From positions 62,001-126,000 of the forward strand of contig JAJEKV010000242.1 in the NCBI GenBank assembly GCA_021234155.1: a stretch of DNA of 64,000 bases, given 5' to 3'. This DNA comes from Isoetes taiwanensis (lineage: Eukaryota > Streptophyta > Lycopodiopsida > Isoetales > Isoetaceae). A program made the position numbers and the translations under genes. Positions within the stretch are counted from its first letter, which is position 1. Each line of letters starts with the position of its first letter. Positions 1-12,725 of this stretch are shown one piece after another. The notes below the pieces were generated by a model. It was not told the DNA's origin. It saw only the letters and a program-made list of their open reading frames with translations, and did not search any database.

Positions 1-3000
1 CTCCTGGACGGCTGTGGACTTTTTGGCTTCTAAGTGACAGTTACAGGGTGAGGATTGTATGGGAGCCAGGTGGAAGGTGGAGATTCTGTTCCTTGGCGGT
101 GCCTGAGGCAACGCCGCTCCAATTCCTCGGCCTGGTTTCAAAACCCTTTATCTCGACGTCTCAACTTAGGCATCTCTCGGTCTCCTATATCTATGATCTC
201 TTATTTGCAAGCAACCGCTTTGTTCTGCTATGTTCGTCTATCTGTGCTCTTACTGCAGCTACAAGGTCAGGCAGGAAGGAACTCCAAGCCACAGAACCCA
301 AGCAAAACATAGGTGCTTCCCTACCCTGACCTTTCTTCCATATCAGAATTTACATAAATTAGGGCCCCATCTAGCTTGGTCGGGCAAGTTAGGAGTTCTA
401 AGCCTTCAAAGACTATTCATGGCTGAAAAATTGTCAAGATCTCTCGCAGGTGTTACCTGCTCCGTATATATAATTAAACAGAAAACCGTACATTTGGAAT
501 AGAAATAAAAATTCAAAAAACATTATAAAGTTCATCAATAACATATAAACCATAAATATAGCACAAATCCCATAACACACAAAAGTAAAAATTTCAAAAT
601 TTTTTTTCTCGATACAAAACGTGGATGACAAAATGATGCTACCTATGGCGTTCCCCAGTTGCCACAGAGTTTGTGGAAAAAATCTTGCCATATGATTCTG
701 CAACTACAACTACAACCTCTACTCCAGTTGCGCCAAGAGCACAGATAGTGGCAAAAGTAAACATGTCAACCTCTTTAGAGCATAGTCTTTTCCTTTGGAC
801 ATTTTTTGTGCATGTACATTAATCATCCTCTCATTAAACTTATGGAGCCCCAAGAATTAACCCACACCTTGTGGAGCATTTTCATTGTATTTGACCACTA
901 TAAAAGTCCCATTGGCTAGAATCATTTGTATAACAAGTTGATTACCTGAAGCTTCATGTTCAATTCAAGAAGATTTAAACTCACTCTCTTAGACAACTCG
1001 TGATCTTGCTTGAAAGCCATATGCATGATAGGATTGGGCTTCTCTAGCATATTTAGAGTGGATTTCCCTCGAACAACTACTCTAGTCTTAGATCTCCTTA
1101 TCAAGTAAATGTAAAAGTTAAAGACTAGCTCTAGTTTAAGCACGTGAAAAATGATCTCGTGTAGCTTCAGATCCTCGATAGAAAGCTACTACATTTTACC
1201 TATTGAATTGGAGATTGAAATAAATGGATCTAAAGGTTGAGATTGAAAGCCCTCTTTTAAAGGAAAAGGCACGAACGAGAAGGTAGCACAAAAATTTTGG
1301 AGGCGTGTCCAATCTTTAAATTCAAAGGCAAACTTTGAAAAGCCGCCTGTTTTTCAAATTTTAAAAAAAAAAAACAAAAAAATTTCTGCGACAAAAAAGA
1401 CTTGTAAAAAGCATTAAACGTAATGGTCACATTAAACTGCAGAATTCAGATTTAGCTTGAAAATAGAAAAATGTAAATGCAAAAACAATGCAATTGATCT
1501 GAGCCATCGAATCGAGGTTTTGGGGAGACAAGTATTGTCATTTTAGTTTGCCAGTTATTGGCGTCTTCTCAGAGCATCATTTCCTATTGCCCTCGGGTAC
1601 CCTCCCTTTTGCATTTTTTTTTCTTCTTGACCCCTCCCTCCAGTATTCCTCTTTTTCGTTGATCTCCTCTGGTTCATGATTTTTTGTTGATCCTTGGACA
1701 AGAAGCCCCTTTGGTTTTCCTCACTCCCATGTTCCTCTTTCCCCCTTGATTTTTCGTTGATCCTCCTACTAGACTTCTTGCTACTTTTAATCCTTCTTCT
1801 AGGCTTCTGCATCTTTTTTGCAGGTATGCTTTTTCATGTTTGACTTCCTATTAGGTTGCTTGATGTTTATGATTCTCCTCCTAGGATTCTGCATCCTTTT
1901 TAGTAGATACGTTTTTTCATGCATGCCAATTTGAGACCTATGATTTGGGTTCATTTGTAAGTACCTCGGCAATTTTTGCCAGACCGATTTGCATGTATCG
2001 AACCATTTGAATGCTGATTTTTGTCTGGGATCATCCTTGTATTCATTTTGTCGATTTGGGTTTTTCTTTGTATTTTCTTACAGGATAGCTTTTGTGGCTC
2101 AAAAAGATTCAAGAAAGGCTTCTCCATTAGAACACGATGATGGATCCCAGAAATATGTTCAAATCACGGATTTGTTTAAATGTGTCTTTTGTTGTACCTT
2201 GTGATTTATGCCCATTTGATTTTTAGACCTTCTCTTTCTACCATAATCTTGGTCACATCTCTTTTTGCAGACTTTTCCAGACCCAATCTTCTCGTTCTTC
2301 ATCTTTGTTTTCTCTTCTTCGGGGCTATCTTGGGAGGAAATCCACCGCGTCAGTTGAACCGTGGTACTAAATGCTTTTAAACTGTAGAGCTTGTGATGTT
2401 GCGGACCAACAGCCATGTACTCTAATCCTAAGCTTGTATGGCTTGTGATTTGCCTTACCTGCTCTCGGTAGTTTCGAGTTTAGCCACCTCTATGCTAATC
2501 TCAACAGTTCTGGGCATAACCTCCTCTATTTTTTCGTTTTCGTGTGTTGCAAAAATGGCCGCTGCTGCAGGGTTCAGAATGTCATGCTAGAATATAACAT
2601 GTCATGCATCCTTTTGCTTCTTCCCTCAGCTTCATTAACATCATTTTTCTAAGGCAAACTCGCTTGAGCTTGCTTGTCATTCTTGTATTTTGCTAGAAAA
2701 TAATATATGTTTCTAGTGTCTTACCCATCTGCTAATAATGCACATATTTTTTGATAACTTAAGGTCTTCATATGCTTAATTCATCTCATCTCATTATTGG
2801 GTGAAATAATTGTCCAATTGATATGACTTGCTTTCACGAGACTGGTTAATTTACTCGGTTGTGTGAAATTAACATTTTTTTGGACTTTCTTTATCTATTC
2901 GAGCTGCTTGATCAGTTTACGATAATATTCATGTATTCCTTCTCATCTGCTATAGCGCCCATTGTTTAGTACTTAAATGTCCTTCATATGCATTCTCCTT

Positions 3001-3545
3001 AGTAGTTCAATTTTGGATGACTTTAACAACGGTTTAACAATTTGACTTGCATTCTTGTGAATATATAATTCACTAGATCATTTTAGAATTGACTTACTTG
3101 GCCACTTGACAATTTTTTGGGACTCTGTGGCCTTATTTATTTGTTGCGCGTTCATCTTCTCTAACCCATGGTTTGCTTGCAATTGATATTAAGTATGAGC
3201 ATAATTTATTTTAGAACATGGATTTCCCATTTTTTGGTTAAGGATTTTTTGGATGGATGTTTTAATTGCTTTTGTCTGCATACTGTTTGGATTATGACAT
3301 CTTTATTTTGTAGGTTCATATGGTTTGAAAGGGTTGCAAAATGTCGTGGATACTTAGAAGGAGGGTTATGCTATTGCACCATGGCTTGAACACTAATTTG
3401 GATTTGAGTTGCTACTTTCCTTAGCTAATTCAATGTTTTATTTCATTAGGTTTTGTACGTGGGCTAGCATGGCTCGAACACCATTTTGGATATGGATTTT
3501 GGAGTCCCATGCCCAACGTGGATTTGATATGTGCCAATTAATAGA
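1..3545. other. No supported gene; low-complexity intergenic DNA
   Basis: Only short open frames occur on either strand, and none carries a motif I recognise. The stretch has A-rich runs near 1360 and T-rich runs. Pyrimidine-rich sites ending in AG, for example near 2080, look like splice acceptors, and the frame after that one stays open for about 40 codons. This could be an untranslated or decayed gene remnant, but I see no family evidence. Confidence 0.5.
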
Positions 3546-4225
3546 TAGGCTTCTCATTCATCTCAGCAGATTTTCTACAATGGTGGATAGTGGGTAGCCG
3601 CACACATGCGAACTACCCATGAAAAAATAAAAGGAATGTCCAATTATACAACTTGAACTCCAAAAAATACAATGCTAATAGATGTTTGGTTATGCCGAAA
3701 GCTTATCATCGGGATTTAAAAACCCCGCCCTATCGGGTTTCCGAGGAAAAACCCTAGTGATAAATCTTTGACAAGAGGCTCGGACAAACGTAAGGCTGAA
3801 AATCGCTCCCAAAAAATCCACGAATGAAGAAGTTGAAGCTGCTGTCACTTGCCAACATGTACCTGTATATCACCAACACTAGAACAAATGTGAAAAAACA
3901 AATCTTCCAAAGTGGAGGGGCTGATCACGCGTGCCATGCGACAACAAAAGAAACCTCTTCAAATAGAGGGGCTGCTCACACGTGCCAGAGACAAATACAT
4001 TAAACAATTAAGGGGGATAGGGTGGATTTCAAAGAATAGCGAATAAGATATTGTTGAGAGAGAGGAGGAAGCATCAATGAGATGTGATGAAGAACCTTGC
4101 CTAATATAGCGGTCCCCCAACCAAATAAAGCATGCAATGCATGCATGCGAGACATGCATGCTCGCCCTCTCTAGAAACTCGATCCGATGGCTCGGATCGA
4201 TGGGATTGCTCTTGTAGTTATTTAG
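3546..4225 (+). repeat. Arm of the long-inverted-repeat family (copy R1)
   Basis: The arm begins with TAGGCTTCTCATTCATCTC and matches, over several blocks, the arm at 44853-45415 and the reverse complement of 46470-46690. Shared blocks include CTACAATGGTGGATAGTGGG, the GGGATTTAAAAACC block near 3712, and the GCATGCAATGCATGC palindromes near 4130. No inverted partner arm follows within the next few kilobases, so this looks like a solo or half element. It has no coding capacity. Confidence 0.6.
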
Positions 4226-4384
4226 ATTGTGGCATTCGATTTCATTTTTAACGTACTTACTCAATTTACACTTTTGCCCCCTATGCTTTTTATTCCTTCC
4301 AATGTATCATGCCAACCCACTTTTCTTATGCTTAGCACCTCAGATGTTCTCCCTCATTATCTTGAGATTTTTGGTATACACTTA

Positions 4385-5456
4385 GGGTGCTTTCCCATGA
4401 TTTGCAGACCTAAAAAAGCCGTATTAAGGCCAAAAACCTGAGGCTCAAAATTGTGTGGAGAATAAGGCGCGCTCATGAGAACGCTGGAGCTTTTGGCCTG
4501 ACCTCAAGAAAATCTTCAGGTTTTCGTCCCATGGAAAAGCACCATGGTGTTTTTTAGTGGCCCCGGCGGGCCAGTTGGCCACACATTCACATATTTCGTA
4601 AAATAGTCGGCCACGCCAGAGTAGGATGCATTCTCACCATGACCAAGGGTGGTGGCCAGTTCAAAGCACCATTTCATTAAATTTGCTTCATAAGTGGCCA
4701 ATTCGATATTTGCCAAATCTTTAAACCCCTATGGCGTGGCCATTCCAAAATTTTATGTGCACTAGCAACTTGTTGTGGTGGCCATTTAAACCATAATTTT
4801 ATATTTCAAGCGCTATGGCCAAGCTCTACATTAGCCAAGTGTAGGGACATAATTTTGCCACTTGTAGGGGGCTGAAGTCTTTTTTAGTTTTCTAAAAGCA
4901 TTTCTGATAATATAGTTTTTTTTTTCTTCGGATCCTTTTTTTTTTTATTTGATTTGCAAATTACATCCCAAATTTGTTCTTCATCATCTAGCTCGAATAT
5001 GCACTTCATTGCCCCAACTCAAATCAAGGTTAGTTTCCATTTACCAAGTACTTGCAATATGGCTTTGGGCGAGATCAGTCCTACCAACTCTATTTGTGCT
5101 TTTGCCTAAATTCAATATGTTTAAAACATTCAAATGATCTTATAGTAATCTTAGTTAGAGAAGTGTAGCATGTATTTGTTTGTGACAACTGCATAGAGCA
5201 TCATAGAAACTAGATATTATCTTAGTGACGTGGCTATCATATTTACATTTTAGATGTATCAATATGGCCAATTCAAATTCTTGGGAAAAAAAATAGTTTC
5301 ATGATTTCACCATTGAAGTTACAACCTCTTGCTGTAACGATTCGGAAAAGGGCCAGGCCAAACTACGCTTAGCAAATTATCTAAGGTAAGTAGTGGCCAA
5401 TATTTTACGCCCCGTCAAATATGTAAGGAGGTTAAAAAATACCCTGGAAAGCACCC
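4385..5456. mobile_element. PIF/Harbinger (Tourist)-type MITE with TTA duplication
   Basis: The left end GGGTGCTTTCC (4385-4395) is the exact inverse of the right end GGAAAGCACCC (5446-5456). TTA lies directly outside both ends (4382-4384 and 5457-5459), the target duplication used by PIF/Harbinger elements. Flanking DNA is locally duplicated, and the related site near 5520-5545 reads through TTGGTATAGATTAGTATATT without the insert, giving an internal empty site. The 1,072-bp interior is rich in GTGGCCA-like words and has no transposase, so the element is non-autonomous. Confidence 0.8.
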
Positions 5457-5631
5457 TTAGTATATTGTCCTTAATATATGAGAGTGTTCTCCCTCATTGT
5501 CTTGAAATTCTTGGTATAGATTAGTATATTGTCCTTGATATATATACGGCTGCATTTTTATTGGACTAACTACATCTCTCTCCATAGTTGATATAATCAT
5601 GCTTTGCCTTCCTCTTGTTGCTACTTAGCTA

Positions 5632-5773
<142 letters not shown>

Positions 5774-7229
5774 GAGATGATTTGGAGCTGATTTCATAGA
5801 ATATCTTGAATCGATCATGTACCAATCGATTCTCTTTACATGAATGCGGTTAAAACCTCTTGCAATGGAACATGTAGATCATCCAAAATCGAAAGCATGC
5901 TTAGGCCAAGTATGGCTGCCACATATAGGATGTGTATAGAAGACAAAATTGGCCAAAGCATTTGGGATAACCGTGGATGACATGAATAAGAAGTTTTTGG
6001 GTATCATAAACCCGCAGAGCAATGTAAGCCAAGGCGGGCACCGAGAAAGGGCTACAATGCAAGTCTTGGTATGATCAAGCATCCGAGAAAGCAAAAAGGA
6101 ATGGAGGGACTGCCATGATGATAGCAAAACAGCCCTAAGGAAGGCATATCGAGGAGGATCATAAGGCAAAAAAAGAGACAATTTGTACTAAAGCAGGAGA
6201 TCTTGATCAGCCAATACCAAAATGATCCAAAATCATTTTGGAAAAAGCTCAAAAGCACTAAGCACCACGAAATCCCCCATTCTGGCTAGAAAGTGAGCTA
6301 TGGAGCCAAGTTAAACACTTATATCATGATGATAGCATCGAGGCCCCACTAAAAGTGAGGTCTCGATATGATTTTACAAAAGAAGAAGTGGTACGGCATT
6401 GATAGTCTTGCAAATGGCAAAGCAAGGATCAAAGCAGGATATGTGCCGAGGCATCTTAAATGGGCGGGGGAGGCATCCATACCATAATAGCGCATGTTAG
6501 CAATGCAACAAGGATTCCCACAGAGTGGCGGCTCAGCAATTGTTCCAAAGGTATAAGAGTGGTTCCATGCTAGGCGGAAACAATTTACAGAACTCTCATG
6601 GTAAGTAATTTGTTCTCTCAAAATTATTTGCAAATATTGTAGAGAAAAAAATTAGTCTTTGGGCTGAGCATAATGGAAAAAGAGCCAAAACCCAAGCAGG
6701 TTTTAGGGCTAAAATGTCCACATTAGACCATTTGCTTGCATTAAAATGCATTTTTGATTCGGTCAAAGGGGACCCGAGGGGAAACCTCTATATGTCACAT
6801 TTGTAGACTTTCACAAGGCATTTGACAAAGTTCGAGGGAATAGATTATGGGAAAGAATGGAGCAATTATGTGTCCCTAAACACTTGCAGGATGCAGTTCA
6901 AATACTCTATGAGAAAGTTTTAGTACAATTATCGATGCCATTCAAAAGTGAGATACCAGATACAGTTGAAAGTAACACTGGAGTTAAACAAGGATGCCCC
7001 TTGTCTCCTACTATATTTGGTCTCTTTATTGGCGCTTTGGAAGAATGGTTACATAATAAGCGTGATGGAGGCAGCGAGATTCAAGGATATGTGATCAATT
7101 GCTCTTATATGTTGATGATGTGGTGCTATTTGCACGATCCAGGTACACATGCAATTACTTGATCAATTGGGCTTTACAAAACAAAGCGGGGATGCAAGTA
7201 AATCTAGAAGACTAAAACCATGACAGTAG

Positions 7230-8054
7230 GTGCGCTCAAGCAGGAACAGGGGTTTCTCTATTTGGGTGAAAAAGTTGAGATATGCGAGACATATAAATAT
7301 CTGGGACTTACTATTAGCAGGAATCATAAATGGCATCAATGCATACAACAAAGAATTGAAAGCGGTAGGAAGGCCTTTGTATTCTATGCAAAGCATGTGC
7401 AGGAAAACCCACATATGGGCATGGCCACTAAAGAAAAAATTGTATGAATCTCTAGTCCAAAGCATAGTATTATATGGGGCTGAAATTTGGGGACCAGGGC
7501 TGCCACAAGGCTCTTGGGATGATATTGAACAGGTACACAAGAAGTTTCTCAGGCTGGAATTGGGTGTAAAGGCGCAAACCCCATATCCGATGATGCTAGC
7601 CGAATGCGGCACTATGCCACTTGAAGGGGAAGCTTTACTCAAATGCATTAGGTACCTTGCTAAAATAAAAAAGATGGATGCCACACGCATTCCTTATTAT
7701 GCTTGCCTGAACACTGAACATAAAGGATGGTTTGCTGATGTCAAGACATGGCTTGAAAGATGGGATATCATGTGGGAAGAGGCAATTTCCATTGACAACC
7801 TGAGAACATGGGTCTATGAAAAGGTTAGAAGAAAAATGTGGATGAGCCCAAAGACTAAGATGATATTGTACAAGATGCATATGAATCCTACATTGGATGA
7901 GGCAACACATCTAAAGGAGAACTTATCGATAAAGAAGAGGCACAATATCGGTAATCCGGCTCATTTCGCACCATCTAGGTGTGGAGGTTGGGAGATGGGG
8001 TACTATTCCAAGAACCATGAGATCTTTTGCAAAGTATCGGCAAAGATGAGATAG
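7230..8054 (+). pseudogene. LINE A1 RT thumb and C-terminal segment
   Basis: This is the longest open piece of copy A1 (274 codons). It parallels copy A4 through blocks such as LGVKAQTPY, MMLAECGTMPLEGEALLKC and KTKMILYKMHMNPTLDEA. The YVDD box lies upstream in another frame, and a further shift before 8100 removes the terminal zinc-knuckle region, so no complete protein can be made. The role is known only for the family: the C-terminal half of a retrotransposon reverse transcriptase. Confidence 0.7.
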
Positions 8055-8360
8055 AAGGCGAAGACCATGTCATACTTAAGTGTCGGCCTATAGTATAATA
8101 CTGAGACGGATATGGCATCAACGTGCGATTTACATACCTTTTTGGATTGGAAGGAAATAGAATTGGATCCTTTTTTTTTTAATTGAGACTCTCTGACATA
8201 GAGAGAGTTGTACTAAAAATGTAAATACCTAATAGAAGAGGATGCATTGAGTGAGAGTGAGGAATTGGATGAGGAATTGGAAACTCATCTAATTTTTATG
8301 ACTATGATGTATAATAATGTCGTCTTATAGGCCTGGGAGGCCTCCCAAAAGGCGTAATAC

Positions 8361-8440
8361 ACTTCACTTCACTTCACTTCATTCATTCACTTCACTTCAC
8401 TTCACTTCACTTCACTTCACTTCACTTCTCTCTCTCTCTC
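8361..8440. repeat. CACTT tandem repeat tail followed by (TC)n
   Basis: CACTT units run from 8361 to 8427 and pass directly into TC repeats up to 8440. They sit immediately after the 3' hairpin of LINE A1, where the RNA 3' end would prime on target DNA. The same CACTTCAC junction occurs once at the end of copy A4 (31122-31130). Confidence 0.9.
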
Positions 8441-9049
<609 letters not shown>

Positions 9050-9363
9050 TAAGCGGCCCGATTAGGAGGAGATCCCAAGAGATTTTTCTTCCGCCTCCTT
9101 GGCGCCCGGGTTCAAACTCGAATTATCCCACAGTCAAGATTTTGCCTTCTGGTGAGTATTGAAATATTCCATATCCTTATTTTCTAGTTTCTATTGTCCC
9201 ATATTTTGTGTTCAGAAGCCATTTGCAATCAATCCCGGCTCTAGAATCAGACTTCTCGGCCCGTATTTGCATTATTTTGATGGATCCAGTCATTTTGGGC
9301 ATGATTGCCATGCTTTTGAGGGCTATTCAACTCGGGTTGGCTTTCTAAAGCTATTGTCTACAT

Positions 9364-10624
9364 TTGATACAGGAGAATGAACGAGAAGGGTCAATGGACA
9401 TTTTAGAGCAGAATGCAGAGGTAGAAGATAATATCAATTACATGTGTGCAGCATCTACACTCTTGTTAGCAGCTTCTTCGAGATTAAGGAGGCCTCCCTG
9501 GAGATTTTGGGTATGTCCAAGGCAGACAACACAGTGGGACAACATTGATAATCATGCTTGGAATTGCCTCCCCTCTTTTGAGGATGATATGTGGCACCAG
9601 TTCTATCAGATGAAGAGGGCTGCATTCGAGAAACTGGGTGGTCTTATTGTGCCTTACTTAATTAGACCTGGAATGAAGGTAAGGACGCCCTATTGATCCG
9701 TTAAAAAGCAATGGCCATGGTGCTTTTATTTCTTAGCACATGGTGAAAAACCCCATGTAGGTCAAAGATTTTATGTAGGTAAAGCTCTTTGTGCGTAAAT
9801 ACACGAAAAAAACAACTCTTGCTTTGGCATCCAAGACTATGCTTTACAAGAGGTTCATTGCTTTATTAACAAGCCAGAGATTGTTGAACATAAATAAAGA
9901 TTTTGAAGATGCTACAGATATACCAAATATATTTGGAGCTGTTGATGGATCTCATATCTATTTGTATAGAAAACCATGGAGCAAAGACAAGGGTGATGAC
10001 TATTACTCCAGGCACAAGAGACATTCTTGCCTTATGCAAGGTGTGGTTACTCACCAAAGACTCTTCATTAATATTTGTGTAAATAGGACTGGTTCTGTGC
10101 ATGATGCAAATCAATTTAAGAAGAGTTTATTATACAAGAGGTTGGCTGCTAAACAGATAATGCAGGAACCTACTGTTCAGATGATAGGTAAAAAGATTAG
10201 TCAGGGCCTCAGGAGGTTGTTGTTACAATTCCACCAATACTGCTTGGGGATTCAACATATCCCTCTCGAAGATTTCTGATCAAAGTTTTCCCTCATGGAA
10301 AGGGAGCCTATGGCAGATTTAATAAAAGGATCTGTAGAGATAGAGTGTGTGTAGAGAATGGATTTGGTATTATAAAAAAAAAACAGAATTTTAAAAGCAT
10401 TGCCTATCCATGTTGGTAGAGCTGCCAAAATAATCCATGCTACTTGTGTGTTGTGGAACTTTTATATCATGCAAGGTCTTCATCTTAATTACTTGCCATT
10501 ACTACCAGATATTCCTGAAATAGACTACTACGAGACTGAGGTAATGAACAAAAGGATGAAGAAAGAAGGGGATCAAATTCGACATATTATATTCCAGATT
10601 TTGAAATTGGTAAATGCAGACTGA
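9364..10624 (+). pseudogene. PIF/Harbinger transposase (DDE_Tnp_4), element H1
   Basis: The reading frame starts after an acceptor (TTTGATACAG, 9363-9372). The N-terminal part (to 9696) contains LRRPPWRFWV and a helix-rich DNA-binding region. The catalytic part carries the first acidic residue in FGAVDGSHIYL (Asp codon 9944), then RHKRHSCLMQGVV and VHDANQFKKS. The second Asp is in GDSTYPSRRF (10249), and the Glu is in RVCVENGFGIIK (10354), followed by the C-terminal end (10400-10624). The second Asp and the Glu share a frame that is shifted relative to the first Asp, and a gap breaks the frame near 9700-9790. The DDE triad is therefore visible but the gene is disrupted. Confidence 0.85.
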
Positions 10625-10828
10625 GCTCTTCTGGATAACTGTTAATAATTGCATATATTATGTTGTCGTCTGTTATGCAAATAGATAAAATCATGTCAAG
10701 TAGTGTTTGATCAGCATAATTCAATAGTTCTCTTCCAAATTCTTTCTTGTTTTCTCTTAGTATATTGTAATACCATAATAGTCATTGTTGTTTGCAGTTG
10801 GAGTGCATTACAAAGCTTATATTCAAGA

Positions 10829-11160
10829 TTGAATGGTCGAGGTTTTTTTGGTCAATGCACTATTCATTTGGCATTGACCAAAAAACTGTAGCATTGTGCA
10901 TTGTCCAGCATTTTTTTTGTTACTATCACTTATTGAATACAGATTGAATGGTCGAGTTTTTTTGGTCAATGCACTATTCATTTGGCATTGACCAAAAAAC
11001 TCTCACTTTGAATGGTCGAGCTTGAATACTCTCACTTTATGAATACAGATCGGATGGTCGAGCTTTTTCTGGGCAATGCACTATTCATTTGGCATTGACC
11101 AAACTGTAGCATTGTGCATTGTCCAGGATTTTTTTTTTGTTACTGTCACTTTATGAATAC
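10829..11160. repeat. Three tandem copies of a hairpin-forming unit
   Basis: A unit starting GAATGGTCGAG carries a perfect 15-bp inverted repeat, TTTTTTGGTCAATGC with GCATTGACCAAAAAA and a 12-base loop (10844-10885). It recurs at 10957-10999 and, degenerate, near 11060-11105. Each copy is followed by parts of a GTAGCATTGTGCATTGTCC block. The array sits in the spacer between the H1 transposase and its convergent partner ORF. Confidence 0.85.
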
Positions 11161-12355
11161 TGCATCTTTCTTCATTGTTTAACTAACAAACTTCATTGTT
11201 GAAACCAACTTGCACATGAAATCACACTGATTGCATTTAATTCACACTGATTGAACATGTAAACAGAATCAACATTTACTAATTGAATGAAGTACATTTA
11301 GAGGTTTCAGTAACAGAATTTCTGTTACTTGCTTTAACAGATAACAAACCTAAAGAAACATTGTCAAAACTTAAAGATCACTGATAGACCTTAAAAAATT
11401 TTCAAAAGAATGACTCTTCGAACCCAGTTGTCAAATCTGTGCATACAAACAGAAAGAATTTAGTAGTATAACATAAAAGTTTGAGTAGAACATCAGCTGG
11501 CCTCACAAATTAGCTTTTCATTCAAATGAGTACAGTAATGCACAAAAGTTGTGCTAAAAAAAACTCGGGTTTATATGCAGACTTATATTAGCCGAGATCT
11601 TTCTACAATAGGGTTATGTATGCAGATAAACTTAGCCGAGAATAATATTAGCCGAGAAGGGTTATTTAAATACAACAGAACTAAAAAAAAGCAGTCATTT
11701 TCTTTCTCAACAGAACTCGCATGGAAAAATTGGGCTCCTCACTTCGTACATGCACCACGCATCTCCATTTTTCAGAAAGGTGACTTCCAGATGCAAAACT
11801 TGGCGAAGTTCTGTTGCTTCGGCCCAATGTAACAGCTTCGATCCTTATCCCCATTTCGTACTATCCCATGACAACCCTTTGGGATATGGTTTGGTGGTGC
11901 CTTCTCACCTCAAGTGGCAAGACTCCCTTAGATTCGATTGTGGTGGAGGAATCAGCTTGACTAGCCATGGACATGGAAGACGAGCTCGAAGGCGGAAGAG
12001 AGTAGGAAGAGGTTGAGCTTGAAGACGAGCTCGATGGCGCGGGGAGCGCCTAACCAATGCCTTTCTTCGTGCCATACAGGAAAGAATAGGAAGGATCATT
12101 TCACGCCAACCTATGTAGGGAATTTTGTGCCATTATTATGTTATCTTTAAGAATGGTACCTCATGATGTACAAATTCAGCTTTTTGCAGAATTTACATCG
12201 TGTTATGCGCATAAATCTAAGAGGGAATTACACTTTATGAAGCACCTATTTCATGAAACTAATCCTTCAACAACTGAAGTAACTGAACCACATACCTAAG
12301 AATTATAGAACTCAAACCTAAGAAATGTTGAATAACAGAATTACAGAACACTTAC
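11161..12355. other. Spacer of element H1, no supported gene
   Basis: AT-rich spacer between the convergent H1 transposase and partner ORF. Repeated TATTAGCCGAGA words occur at 11585-11660. Short open frames around 11750-12100 on both strands overlap each other and show no recognisable domain. Confidence 0.5.
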
Positions 12356-12725
12356 CTAAGAATTCTGTTTGGATGATGCAAGCTTGGCAATTTCGAGAAG
12401 GGTGTCCTTTGTCATCTGACAAATACTTTGTGTCATGCTTGCCATGGATTCAACAATTTTTAGACTGTTTGCTGATCTCATTGTCTCCAATTTCTTGATC
12501 AATTCCGCTTTCTTCAAAGAATCCTCCCTCATGAACTCCAATTTCCTTGCTTCATTTTCACCAAAACTGTTTGCCATTTTAGATATTCATGTTGCTATGT
12601 CTTCATCTATATGAACTCGTGATCTTCTTTTAGTTGTTGGCTTTCCACACACTCCTGGTTTATTGCAAGCAGCTGATCTTGGGCTTGTGCCAGAGATATT
12701 GCAGCCACTTGGTATTTCTTTCCCA
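12356..12725 (-). pseudogene. Harbinger partner protein (Myb-like ORF), C-terminal part, element H1
   Basis: The minus-strand frame 12577-12356 encodes an acidic, helix-rich tail containing ESMASMTQSICQMTKDTLL and EIAKLASS. The plus-strand frame of element H2 near 19470-19550 encodes almost the same tail (ESMAAMTQSICEMTKETLL). A further piece, YQVAAISLAQAQDQLLAINQ, lies just upstream (12610-12720). PIF/Harbinger elements carry such a second, trihelix/Myb-like ORF that works with the transposase in the nucleus. Here it converges on the transposase and its N-terminal half is cut off by a LINE near 12725. Confidence 0.65.

Larger units (their letters stand above)
5880..8440 (+). mobile_element. 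LINE copy A1, degenerate, reverse transcriptase to 3' end
   Basis: Broken frames read as a non-LTR retroelement polyprotein. A linker lies near 6100-6450, the RT start near 6500-6750 (a TQAGFR...TLDHL block), then VDFHKAFDK-like sequence near 6800, GVKQGCPLSPTIFGLFIG near 6985, and a YVDD catalytic box near 7115 that is reached through a frameshift. A C-terminal region follows at 7230-8054. The 3' end has the hairpin AGGCCTGGGAGGCCT at 8329-8343, then a CACTT-repeat tail (8361-8427) and TC repeats. Several stops and shifts make it inactive. It has no poly(A) tail, unlike typical plant L1. Confidence 0.8.

Noticed and set aside
1-502. Three overlapping plus-strand frames
   Set aside because: Overlapping phases with similar length and no motif; indistinguishable from chance.
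7163-7690. Minus-strand 175-codon frame
   Set aside because: Shadow of the LINE A1 reverse transcriptase frame.
10829-11160. CRISPR-like array
   Set aside because: Repeat units are adjacent and degenerate, without unique spacers, in a plant nuclear transposon context.
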